5,241 nucleotides of DNA, from positions 1-5,241 of the forward strand of contig JAIVGU010000092.1 of assembly GCA_020201445.1 (NCBI GenBank), written 5' to 3'. Positions 1-4,168 of this stretch are shown here, piece after piece. The notes under the pieces are model-generated. The model ran no database searches. It had not been told where the DNA came from and worked only from the letters and a program-made list of their open reading frames with translations. Within the stretch, counting starts at the first letter, position 1. Every line of letters starts with the position of its first letter. The position numbers were made by a program, and so were the translations under genes. The DNA is from Halobacteriales archaeon. GTDB taxonomy: Archaea > Thermoplasmatota > E2 > JACPAO01 > JAHFTW01.

Positions 1-78
1 CGTCAGGGCGGTGGCGCGCTCGATCTCGGCCCTGGAGGTCGTGCGCAGTTCCTTGAGGGCCTTTTCGAAGTCGAGCAT
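1..78 (-). CDS. N-terminal fragment of unidentified small helical protein
   Basis: An open frame on the minus strand begins with ATG at 78 and runs off the left edge, giving 26 codons. The peptide starts MLDFEKALKELR and continues with a charged, Glu/Arg/Ala-rich stretch that would form an amphipathic helix. There is no signal peptide or membrane segment. It lies 79 bp downstream of the beta-grasp/Gly-rich gene on the same strand, so the two could be cotranscribed, although a pyrimidine tract that may act as a terminator lies between them. No clear Shine-Dalgarno is seen directly before the ATG. I do not recognise the family from 26 residues. The helix-like composition and the ATG preceded by a non-coding-looking purine tract make a real gene start plausible. 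Confidence 0.5.
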   Translation of the reverse strand, partial: MLDFEKALKELRTTSRAEIERATALT

Positions 79-102
79 GGGGACACGTCCGCGGGAAGTG
101 AC

Positions 103-128
103 AGGGGGAGAAAGGGAGGAAGAGGGGG
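103..128 (-). terminator. Pyrimidine tract downstream of the beta-grasp/Gly-rich gene
   Basis: Read on the minus strand, 26 uninterrupted pyrimidines lie 30-55 nt after the stop codon at 158-160. Comparable C/T-rich tracts follow the plus-strand genes that end at 1426 and 3761. Archaeal RNA polymerase can terminate on T-rich tracts without a hairpin, so this is a candidate terminator. The tract has more C than T, so confidence is low. Confidence 0.3.
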
Positions 129-157
129 TGGGGACACAACGAGATGTCGCGGCGCGG

Positions 158-1108
158 CTACTCGACGTCCTCTTCGGAGGTGCCGCTCTTGCCGCCCTTG
201 CCGGAGTTGCCCTGCACGGGCCAATCGGCGCCCTCGCCCTCGGAGCCGGTCTTGCCGGACTTGGCGCCGAGGTTCTGGGTCTTGCCCTGGTTGGTCTGGC
301 TCGAGGTGCCGACGCCGCCGGAGACGTTCTGGCCGCCGGTCTTGCCGGACTGCTGCAGGCCGCTGCCCTGGCCGAAGGAGCCCTGGTTCTGGGTCGAGGT
401 GCCCTGGTTGCCGGTGCGGGACGAGCCGGAGCCGAAGCCCTGGTTGCCCTGCCCGGAGCCGCCCTGGGTGCCCTGGCCCTTGCCGATGGACCCGCTGCCG
501 CCCTGGCCCTGGTTGTTGCCGGACTTGCCGGAGCCGGTCTGGCCTGAGGTGCCGCCGTAGCTGCCGGCGCCCTTCTCGGAGGAGCCCGAGCCGCCCGAGG
601 TGCCGCCGCCGTAGGAGCCGGAGCCGCTGGAGCCGCTGCTCCCCTTCGAGCCGGAGCCGGACGACGAGCCACCCGAGCCGCTGCCGTAGCTGCCGCCGCT
701 GGAGCCGCCCGAGAGGTTGCCCGAGCCGCCCTTGTTGAAGGCCTGGCCGGAGGAGTTGGCGCTCCCCATCGTGGAGCCACTGGAGCCGCTGCCGGAGCCG
801 AAGCCGCTGCCGGACTTGCCGGAGATGCCGCCCTCTGCGCCCTCGGCGCCCAGGTCGCCCTCCCCGCCCTCCTTCTCGACGCAGGTGAGGTAGATGGCCT
901 TGGTCGGCTCCTCGGTGCGGTCGATGACCTCCGTGAGCCCCAGGCGCTTGCCCTCCGTGTCGGTCTCGGAGTGGAGGAGCATGACGTCGAACTTCTCGGG
1001 CTTCTTGCCGGTGGCCGCAATCACCTTCGACACCTGCGGGCGGGGGTCGCCCATCAGGCTCACCGGCTCGTTGTCAAGGTACACGGGCGCTAGGGTAGGG
1101 GTCTTCAT
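158..1108 (-). CDS. Putative ubiquitin-like beta-grasp domain with long Gly/Ser/Gln-rich disordered tail
   Basis: A 316-residue protein in two parts. Residues ~8-78 form a compact, conserved-looking domain: an initial strand (PVYLDNEPV), a helix (QVSKVIAATG), a strand (FDVMLLHSE), a loop, then VIDRTEEPTKAIYLTC. This order and the ending resemble prokaryotic multi-ubiquitin/ubiquitin-like beta-grasp domains; that assignment is by pattern only. A Gly-Gly pair (81-82) closes the domain. Residues ~84-310 are low complexity: Gly/Ser first, then Gly/Gln/Asn, with eight well-spaced aromatics, ending in an acidic EEDVE. There is no signal peptide or membrane segment, so it is probably cytoplasmic. 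The start at 1108 was chosen over in-frame ATGs at 1210 and 1180 because the extra residues are Pro/Cys/Arg-rich and unlike a domain, and because GGCGGTG lies six bases before 1108. It is divergent from the DUF3309 gene. No E1, E2 or JAB peptidase gene is visible nearby. The gene is secure; the domain name is tentative. Confidence 0.75.
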   Translation of the reverse strand: MKTPTLAPVYLDNEPVSLMGDPRPQVSKVIAATGKKPEKFDVMLLHSETDTEGKRLGLTEVIDRTEEPTKAIYLTCVEKEGGEGDLGAEGAEGGISGKSGSGFGSGSGSSGSTMGSANSSGQAFNKGGSGNLSGGSSGGSYGSGSGGSSSGSGSKGSSGSSGSGSYGGGTSGGSGSSEKGAGSYGGTSGQTGSGKSGNNQGQGGSGSIGKGQGTQGGSGQGNQGFGSGSSRTGNQGTSTQNQGSFGQGSGLQQSGKTGGQNVSGGVGTSSQTNQGKTQNLGAKSGKTGSEGEGADWPVQGNSGKGGKSGTSEEDVE

Positions 1109-1138
1109 GTGCACACCGCCGGAACGGGGTCCGGTGCC

Positions 1139-1162
1139 CTGGCAAGGGGGCTGGCAAGAAGG
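1139..1162. repeat. Two 12-nt tandem direct repeats in promoter region
   Basis: CTGGCAAGGGGG (1139-1150) is followed directly by CTGGCAAGAAGG (1151-1162), differing at two positions. They lie in the divergent region between the beta-grasp gene and the DUF3309 gene, upstream of the first. They could be a regulator-binding site spaced about one helical turn apart, or chance in GC-rich DNA. Confidence 0.4.
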
Positions 1163-1169
1163 CAACAGC

Positions 1170-1213
1170 GGGGCGAACATGTGACGGTCGCGCGTTGCTG
1201 CGCCGAACATGTC
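1170..1213. promoter_or_regulatory. Pair of CGAACATGT motifs, candidate operator
   Basis: CGAACATGT occurs at 1174-1182 and again at 1204-1212, exactly 30 bp apart and in the same orientation. Each contains the palindrome ACATGT. The first is part of a 14-nt sequence, GGGGCGAACATGTG (1170-1183), that recurs inverted at 2830-2843 in another divergent promoter region. Position between two divergent genes and three-helical-turn spacing suit a protein-binding site. The function is inferred. Confidence 0.4.
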
Positions 1214-1218
1214 CCTGT

Positions 1219-1228
1219 CAAGAAATGG
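1219..1228 (+). promoter_or_regulatory. Candidate TATA-like box for the DUF3309 gene
   Basis: CAAGAAATGG is the most AT-rich patch in this intergenic region. With the usual archaeal distance of about 26 nt, transcription would begin near 1250, just at the AGGAGGT ribosome site, leaving a ~15-nt leader. The box is weak by archaeal consensus and could instead serve the minus strand. Confidence 0.3.
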
Positions 1229-1249
1229 TGAAGGACGCCACGTGCCATG

Positions 1250-1256
1250 AGGAGGT
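1250..1256 (+). promoter_or_regulatory. Strong Shine-Dalgarno AGGAGGT deciding the DUF3309 start
   Basis: AGGAGGT lies eight bases before the ATG at 1265 and is a full match to the anti-Shine-Dalgarno end of 16S rRNA. It favours 1265 over the in-frame ATG at 1247, which overlaps this motif. It is the clearest ribosome binding site in the window. Confidence 0.75.
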
Positions 1257-1264
1257 TGAGACCT

Positions 1265-1426
1265 ATGGCTCTGCTCGGTGTCATCCTGCTAGTCGTGCTC
1301 GTCCTGCTGCTGCTGGGCGCCATCCCGTCGTGGCCGTACAGCCGCGGCTGGGGCTACGGCCCGAGCGGCATCCTGGGCGCCCTGTTGGTCATCCTCCTGG
1401 TGCTGCTGCTCCTAGGGATGATCTGA
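1265..1426 (+). CDS. DUF3309 family small membrane protein
   Basis: A 53-residue hydrophobic protein with two predicted membrane helices (about residues 2-20 and 36-52) joined by a short loop reading IPSWPYSRGWGYGPSGILG. That loop, rich in Trp, Tyr and Gly, together with the Leu-rich flanks and the total length matches what I recall of DUF3309, a family known mainly from Proteobacteria. Its function is unknown; both ends and the loop imply an integral membrane hairpin. The start at 1265 is fixed by the AGGAGGT motif and by the typical N-terminus; an in-frame ATG at 1247 would add six residues (MRRLRP) and could only be used if transcription started further upstream. The gene stands alone, divergent from the beta-grasp gene and convergent with the wHTH regulator, with a T-run after the stop. 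A bacterial-type family in a probably archaeal setting suggests lateral transfer. Confidence 0.85.
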   Translation: MALLGVILLVVLVLLLLGAIPSWPYSRGWGYGPSGILGALLVILLVLLLLGMI

Positions 1427-1432
1427 GCCAGC

Positions 1433-1473
1433 CTCTCCTCTCTTTTTCCTTCCTCTCCCCTGTTTTTTTTTTT
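1433..1473 (+). terminator. Pyrimidine-rich tract ending in 11 T, probable terminator
   Basis: Just after the DUF3309 stop codon a C/T-rich stretch begins, includes TCTTTTTCCTT at 1441-1450, and ends in eleven consecutive T at 1463-1473. No stem-loop precedes the T-run closely, which fits archaeal oligo-T termination better than bacterial intrinsic termination. Such a T-run is striking in DNA this GC-rich. Confidence 0.6.
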
Positions 1474-1488
1474 GCGGTTCCAATCCTG

Positions 1489-1612
1489 CGCCTGAGCTTC
1501 AGGCGGCCATCGGTCGCCGCGAAGCCAGCAGCAGACCGATGTCTCCGCCGGCGACTTGCGCGGCCACGGACCTGGGAGCGAAGGTTGGGCGATAGCCAGC
1601 CAAGGCGCTCCC
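1489..1612. repeat. Cluster of three inverted repeats (potential stem-loops)
   Basis: Three stem-loops follow each other in non-coding DNA. CGCCTGA/TCAGGCG with a 3-nt loop spans 1489-1505. CATCGGTC (1508-1515) pairs perfectly with GACCGATG (1534-1541), extended by GGCGG (1502-1506) with CCGCC (1545-1549); this extension competes with the first stem. GGGAGCG (1574-1580) pairs with CGCTCCC (1606-1612), enclosing a second stem of seven pairs, one of them G-U, closed on a GATA loop (1591-1594). They may be part of a structured RNA, or dispersed palindromic repeats. GC-rich DNA forms stems easily, so a role is unproven. Confidence 0.45.
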
Positions 1613-1619
1613 CGACCCT

Positions 1620-1678
1620 CCGCAAAGGACGCCGAGCTCGCAGAGACCCCGTCTCGGCGTCCTCTGCGTTCTCGGCGG
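1620..1678. repeat. 59-nt palindromic repeat made of six 9-nt units
   Basis: The left half (1620-1646) is three 9-nt units, CCGCAAAGG, ACGCCGAGC and TCGCAGAGA. After a 5-nt centre (1647-1651), the right half (1652-1678) is three units in the opposite sense, TCTCGGCGT, CCTCTGCGT and TCTCGGCGG. An offset pairing of 1621-1636 with 1653-1668 matches at 15 of 16 positions. The CTCTGCGT-type units resemble short palindromic repeats that I recall as common between genes in several bacterial and archaeal genomes. It lies 30 nt past the stop of the wHTH gene, where it could protect or end that transcript. Confidence 0.6.
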
Positions 1679-1707
1679 ATGGTGGCGTGGGGGCAGTTGC
1701 CGGCACA

Positions 1708-2715
1708 TCACGCTGGGACGACCGCGGGGCGGGGCGTCGCGCGGACGGCGGGCGGGACCGCCATGCCCTCCAGGATGCCGAACGCGGCGTGCAGCGCCTC
1801 GGTCGGGTGGTAGAGGCAGCGGCGGCCGTCCCGCTGCGCGAGGACGAGGCCGTGCGCGGCGAGCTGCTGCAGGTGCTTGGAGGCGGCGGGGTTGCGCAGG
1901 CCGAGCTCTTCGCAGAGGCTGGTCTGGTCGAGGCCGGGGCGGCGGCGCACCAGCTCCGCCACGCGGCGCGCGGTCGGCTGCGTGAGGGCCGCGACGTGGG
2001 TGCGGCGGCTGGAGGCGGGCGTGTTGGCGGCGAAGTAGCGGCGGCGCGCGTTCTGCGTGACGGAGACCAGCAGCCCCGTGTCCTCGAGGCGGCGCAGGTG
2101 GTGCACCGCAGTGCCCCAGGCGATGCCGGCGCGGCTGCGCACCTCCTCCACCGAGAGGCCGGGGTCCTGCACGACGACCTGGTGGACGTGGGCGCGCACC
2201 GGGTTGTCGAGGACCTTGCTGCCCTGGATGCGGCTGAACAGCGGCACGAAGGGCAGGAGGCGGAGCAGGAAGCGGCCGGCCTGCTGGAGGCGGGCGCTGG
2301 GGCGCGCGAGGAGGGCCCGCACGCCGTCGAGGCCCGAGCCGGCGGCGACCACGAGGACCGTCAGGGCGCCCGCGCCGGCGGCCTCGCCGGCCACGGCGGC
2401 GGCCTTGTCGGCGAAGGTGGCCTGGGACGAGAGGGTGCCCATCGTCGGCGGCGAACTGTCGGGGGACGCTGCGCCTCCCGGGCCGACCTGGAGGCCGACC
2501 TTGGCGTCCACGGCGACGTCCACGGAAGGGACATGCACCTGGGGCACCTCGACGTGGGGTGGCGCGGGGACGGCGACCTGAGGGGCCTGCGGGAGCTGCA
2601 CGCCCGCCGCGTCCCCCACGGCGGCGCCCACGCTGTCCAGGCCTGTGGCGGCGAGGGCCGCAGGGACACAGAGCAGGGCGGCAGAGAGCAGCAGCGCGGC
2701 GGCGAGACCCTTCAT
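1708..2715 (-). CDS. Membrane-anchored regulator with two C-terminal winged-helix domains
   Basis: A 335-residue protein. Residues 1-23 (MKGLAAALLLSAALL then CVPAALAA) look like a signal peptide. Residues ~24-105 would lie outside the cell and are rich in Pro/Val/Gln, with an alternating stretch VDVAVDAKVGLQVG near 65-78. A hydrophobic segment (~107-126) can cross the membrane; a second Leu/Phe-rich patch (149-163) follows. The C-terminal half is cytoplasmic and holds two winged-helix domains: ~166-235, starting SKVLDNPVRAHV with recognition helix AWGTAVHHLRRLEDTGLL, and ~245-315, with NPAASKHLQQLAAHGL. The SRIQGSKVLDNPVR type of junction and paired wHTH are typical of archaeal, especially Thermoplasmata, regulators. 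The start at 2715 was chosen because it opens the signal peptide and lies 27 nt from a TATA-like box; an upstream ATG at 2907 adds unconvincing sequence. It is divergent from the secreted repeat protein, its likeliest target. Which signal it senses is unknown. Confidence 0.85.
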   Translation of the reverse strand: MKGLAAALLLSAALLCVPAALAATGLDSVGAAVGDAAGVQLPQAPQVAVPAPPHVEVPQVHVPSVDVAVDAKVGLQVGPGGAASPDSSPPTMGTLSSQATFADKAAAVAGEAAGAGALTVLVVAAGSGLDGVRALLARPSARLQQAGRFLLRLLPFVPLFSRIQGSKVLDNPVRAHVHQVVVQDPGLSVEEVRSRAGIAWGTAVHHLRRLEDTGLLVSVTQNARRRYFAANTPASSRRTHVAALTQPTARRVAELVRRRPGLDQTSLCEELGLRNPAASKHLQQLAAHGLVLAQRDGRRCLYHPTEALHAAFGILEGMAVPPAVRATPRPAVVPA

Positions 2716-2737
2716 GGCGACATGTCTGGGCGGCCGG

Positions 2738-2746
2738 CCATTTAGG
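2738..2746 (-). promoter_or_regulatory. TATA-like box for the wHTH regulator, leaderless spacing
   Basis: On the minus strand CCTAAATGG is centred 27 nt before the ATG at 2715, in otherwise very GC-rich DNA. This spacing puts the transcription start at or next to the start codon, the leaderless arrangement common in archaea. The palindrome ACATGT lies between box and start (2720-2725), where a bound protein would block initiation, so autoregulation is possible. Confidence 0.5.
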
Positions 2747-2829
2747 GGCCAAGGGACAAGGGTCGGAGTCCAGGGCGAAACCCCCAAATCCGCTGGGGTC
2801 GGGGCCGCAGCGGGGACGGCCTGGAGGTG

Positions 2830-2843
2830 CACATGTTCGCCCC
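2830..2843 (-). promoter_or_regulatory. Copy of the GGGGCGAACATGTG motif
   Basis: On the minus strand this 14-nt sequence is identical to 1170-1183. It lies midway in the 239-bp region between the divergent wHTH regulator and the secreted repeat protein, 112 bp from the latter's start. Identity over 14 positions in two separate promoter regions suggests a shared operator. The rest of the region holds the two promoters and no convincing gene. Confidence 0.45.
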
Positions 2844-2914
2844 TCGCGGCGGGCCCCTGCGGACCGTCGGCGAACCATCGCGCATCGGGGACGTATTCCA
2901 CCGCCATCGCCTGG

Positions 2915-2923
2915 CCTTATTCC
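2915..2923 (+). promoter_or_regulatory. TATA-like box and short SD for the secreted repeat protein
   Basis: CCTTATTCC is the most AT-rich patch in the 70 bp before the gene and is centred 36 nt before the ATG at 2955. Archaeal spacing predicts a start near 2945, giving a 9-10-nt leader that begins AGGTG (2945-2949), a plausible Shine-Dalgarno five bases before the start codon. Confidence 0.45.
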
Positions 2924-2954
2924 CGCGGGACGCGAGCCAGCCCTAGGTGTCTCC

Positions 2955-3761
2955 ATGACCCCGACACGCAAGACCCCCTTCTTCCTGCTGGCCACCGGCC
3001 TGCTCCTCCTCTTGTCCCCCTTGGCCGCCGCCCAGCCCCTCGGGGCCGCCGGCGGCGTGGCGGCGCAGGCCACCACGACCGTCCAGGCGACCGCTCCCGC
3101 CCCCGTGGCGGCCCAGGCCACGGCCACCGCCGACGTGGACGCGGACGTCCAGGCGACGGCGGACCTGGCTGCGGCCGCCAACGTCCACGCCAACGCCAGC
3201 GCCGACCTCGCCCTGAGCGCGAAGGCCGACCTCGAGGCCAAGGCGAAGGTTGCTGCCAACGTGACCGCCAAGGCCGCCGCGGACGTGAAGGCCGACGTCG
3301 ATGCCGACGTCAGCCTCGCCCTGGGGCTCGACGGCACCTGCGCCTGCAACCACACGGACAGCACGTCCACGCAGCAGGGCAACGACGGCTCGGGCGGCAA
3401 CGGCGGCCCGGGCAGCGGCTCGGGCGTCTCCGGCTGCGACGCGGGCTGCGGCGACCTGCTCGCCGGCCTCTGCCACTGGTTCGTCAACCTGATGGTGGGC
3501 CTCGACGTCGATGCCGACGCCTCGGTCGACGCCGACGTCGCGGGCGCCGCCCACGGCGGCCTGGACGCCGCCGCTGACGCCACCGCCAACGTCGGCGCCA
3601 CCGTGCACGGCGCGGCGGGCCTCGCGGGCCACGCCGCCGGCCAGGTGGCCGCCACGGCTAACGGCGCCGCGACCGCAGCGGGTAGCCTGCAGGGCACCGC
3701 GACCGGCCTGGTGGCCCAGGTGAAGGCCACCGCCAACGGCGCGGCCCACGGCAAGATCTAG
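2955..3761 (+). CDS. Secreted Ala/Asp/Val-rich repeat protein with a five-cysteine centre
   Basis: A 268-residue protein that I do not recognise. Residues 1-26 (MTPTRK, a hydrophobic run FFLLATGLLLLL, then SPLAAA) form a clear signal peptide ending before Gln27. Residues ~33-126 and ~183-258 are low complexity in A, V, D, N, T and K. Much of the first block alternates small hydrophobic and polar residues (VDADVQATADL, VKADVDADVSL), as in beta-strands of solenoid or amyloid-type folds. Between them are CACNH (129-133), a Gly/Ser/Asn linker (134-160), then CDAGC (161-165) and CH (173-174) in a hydrophobic segment to residue 182. Five cysteines and two histidines could bind a metal or make disulfides. 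The segment LLAGLCHWFVNLMVGL might associate with a membrane. The long frame upstream of 2955 is open but non-coding in character. It is divergent from the membrane regulator, whose exterior part has a similar VDVAVDAKV stretch. Probably a surface or extracellular structural protein. Confidence 0.8.
   Translation: MTPTRKTPFFLLATGLLLLLSPLAAAQPLGAAGGVAAQATTTVQATAPAPVAAQATATADVDADVQATADLAAAANVHANASADLALSAKADLEAKAKVAANVTAKAAADVKADVDADVSLALGLDGTCACNHTDSTSTQQGNDGSGGNGGPGSGSGVSGCDAGCGDLLAGLCHWFVNLMVGLDVDADASVDADVAGAAHGGLDAAADATANVGATVHGAAGLAGHAAGQVAATANGAATAAGSLQGTATGLVAQVKATANGAAHGKI
3293..3519 (+). repeat. 17-nt direct repeat inside the secreted protein gene
   Basis: CGACGTCGATGCCGACG occurs at 3293-3309 and 3503-3519, 210 bp apart and in the same reading frame. 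It encodes the D-V-D-A-D core on either side of the cysteine-rich centre. This points to internal duplication of the repeat block rather than random low complexity. Confidence 0.55.
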
Positions 3762-3774
3762 CGCTGGCTTGCCA

Positions 3775-3795
3775 CCTCTTTCCCCTTCCCCCCTT
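3775..3795 (+). terminator. Pyrimidine tract after the secreted repeat protein
   Basis: Twenty-one consecutive C/T bases lie 14-34 nt after the stop codon at 3759-3761, in the short gap before the convergent zinc-finger gene. Its position mirrors the tracts after the DUF3309 and beta-grasp genes. It is likely to help end transcription; it is C-rich, so efficiency is unclear. Confidence 0.4.
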
Positions 3796-3809
3796 GCGTG
3801 GTCAGGCGG

Positions 3810-3998
3810 TCAGGCGTTGTTGATGGCGGGGTTCTGCGCGCGCCACGGGCGCAGGCGGGGCCCCACCTGGGCGAGGCACTCCATCTCCTTGTGCGCGCTC
3901 AGCCACTGCTCCAGGGTGCGCCCCACGGGGACGTCGGCGCGGAAGATCCGCGCCCCGCAGTCGCCGCACACCGCTCCCCAGACGAACTCGCTGTCCAT
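3810..3998 (-). CDS. Small C2HC zinc-finger-like protein
   Basis: A 62-residue protein with one predicted zinc site: C-G-D-C near the N-terminus, then 21 residues, then H-K-E-M-E-C, giving C-x2-C-x21-H-x4-C. The Leu and Trp before the histidine (TLEQWLSAH) look like the helix of a classical zinc finger. A basic tail (GPRLRPWRAQ) could touch nucleic acid. The start at 3998 is chosen because it leaves a compact domain and lies 26 nt from a TATA-like box; the in-frame ATG at 4049 would add Arg/Pro-rich residues. Single-finger mini-proteins are common in archaea, but their functions are mostly unknown. The gene follows isocitrate lyase on the same strand after 170 bp and appears to have its own promoter. 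It overlaps nothing and converges with the secreted protein gene across 48 bp. Confidence 0.7.
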   Translation of the reverse strand: MDSEFVWGAVCGDCGARIFRADVPVGRTLEQWLSAHKEMECLAQVGPRLRPWRAQNPAINNA

Positions 3999-4020
3999 GG
4001 GCAGGACATCCCTGGCGGGC

Positions 4021-4030
4021 CTATTTCGAG
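4021..4030 (-). promoter_or_regulatory. TATA-like box for the zinc-finger gene, leaderless spacing
   Basis: CTCGAAATAG on the minus strand is centred about 26 nt before the ATG at 3998. The preceding CTCGA could serve as a BRE-like element. The spacing predicts a leaderless transcript. An ACATGT palindrome (4046-4051) sits about 16 nt upstream of the box, a position suited to an activator or repressor. It also separates this gene from isocitrate lyase. Confidence 0.5.
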
Positions 4031-4168
4031 GCGGGCGCCAGCCAAACATGTCCGGAGCCTCCAGGATGCGGGGTTATCCCTCCGTTTCCCATCTGCCGGT
4101 TTTGCGCGTGGCTGTGCGGGAGTTGCCGTGCAGGGCGTTGTGCGCTTTGTGATTCGCGGGGTGGCCCC

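Noticed and set aside
11..560. Two long plus-strand open frames opposite the Gly/Ser tail
   Set aside because: They are Ala/Leu/Gly- or Pro/Trp/Glu-rich complements of Gly/Ser codons; the minus-strand frame has a folded domain and a ribosome site.
1109..1210. Upstream in-frame starts (ATG at 1210 and 1180) for the beta-grasp gene
   Set aside because: The added 34 or 24 residues are Pro/Cys/Arg-rich, cover the repeat-containing promoter region, and lack a clear ribosome site.
1489..1505. Hairpin as an intrinsic terminator of the DUF3309 gene
   Set aside because: The T-run comes before the stem, not after it, and no T-run follows on either strand.
1195..2745. 516-codon plus-strand open frame across the DUF3309 gene and the wHTH gene
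   Set aside because: The composition is Arg/Gly/Ala-rich without domains; it is antisense to a clear two-wHTH protein and out of frame with DUF3309.
2559..2954. Upstream extension of the secreted protein frame to 2559
   Set aside because: It would run antisense through the start of the wHTH gene, cover the promoters, and bury the signal peptide at 2955 inside the protein.
2943..3749. 268-codon minus-strand frame opposite the secreted protein
   Set aside because: It mirrors the GCC-GAC-GTC codons of the real gene; the plus strand has a signal peptide, a promoter box and a Shine-Dalgarno.
1499..3754. 751-codon minus-strand open frame
   Set aside because: It is a by-product of few stop codons in GC-rich DNA; it overlaps two well-supported genes and the intergenic hairpins with Arg/Pro/Ala-rich sequence.
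3800..3815. GGTCAGGC repeated twice in tandem at the zinc-finger stop codon
   Set aside because: It is only two 8-nt copies, one within coding sequence; too short to call a meaningful repeat.
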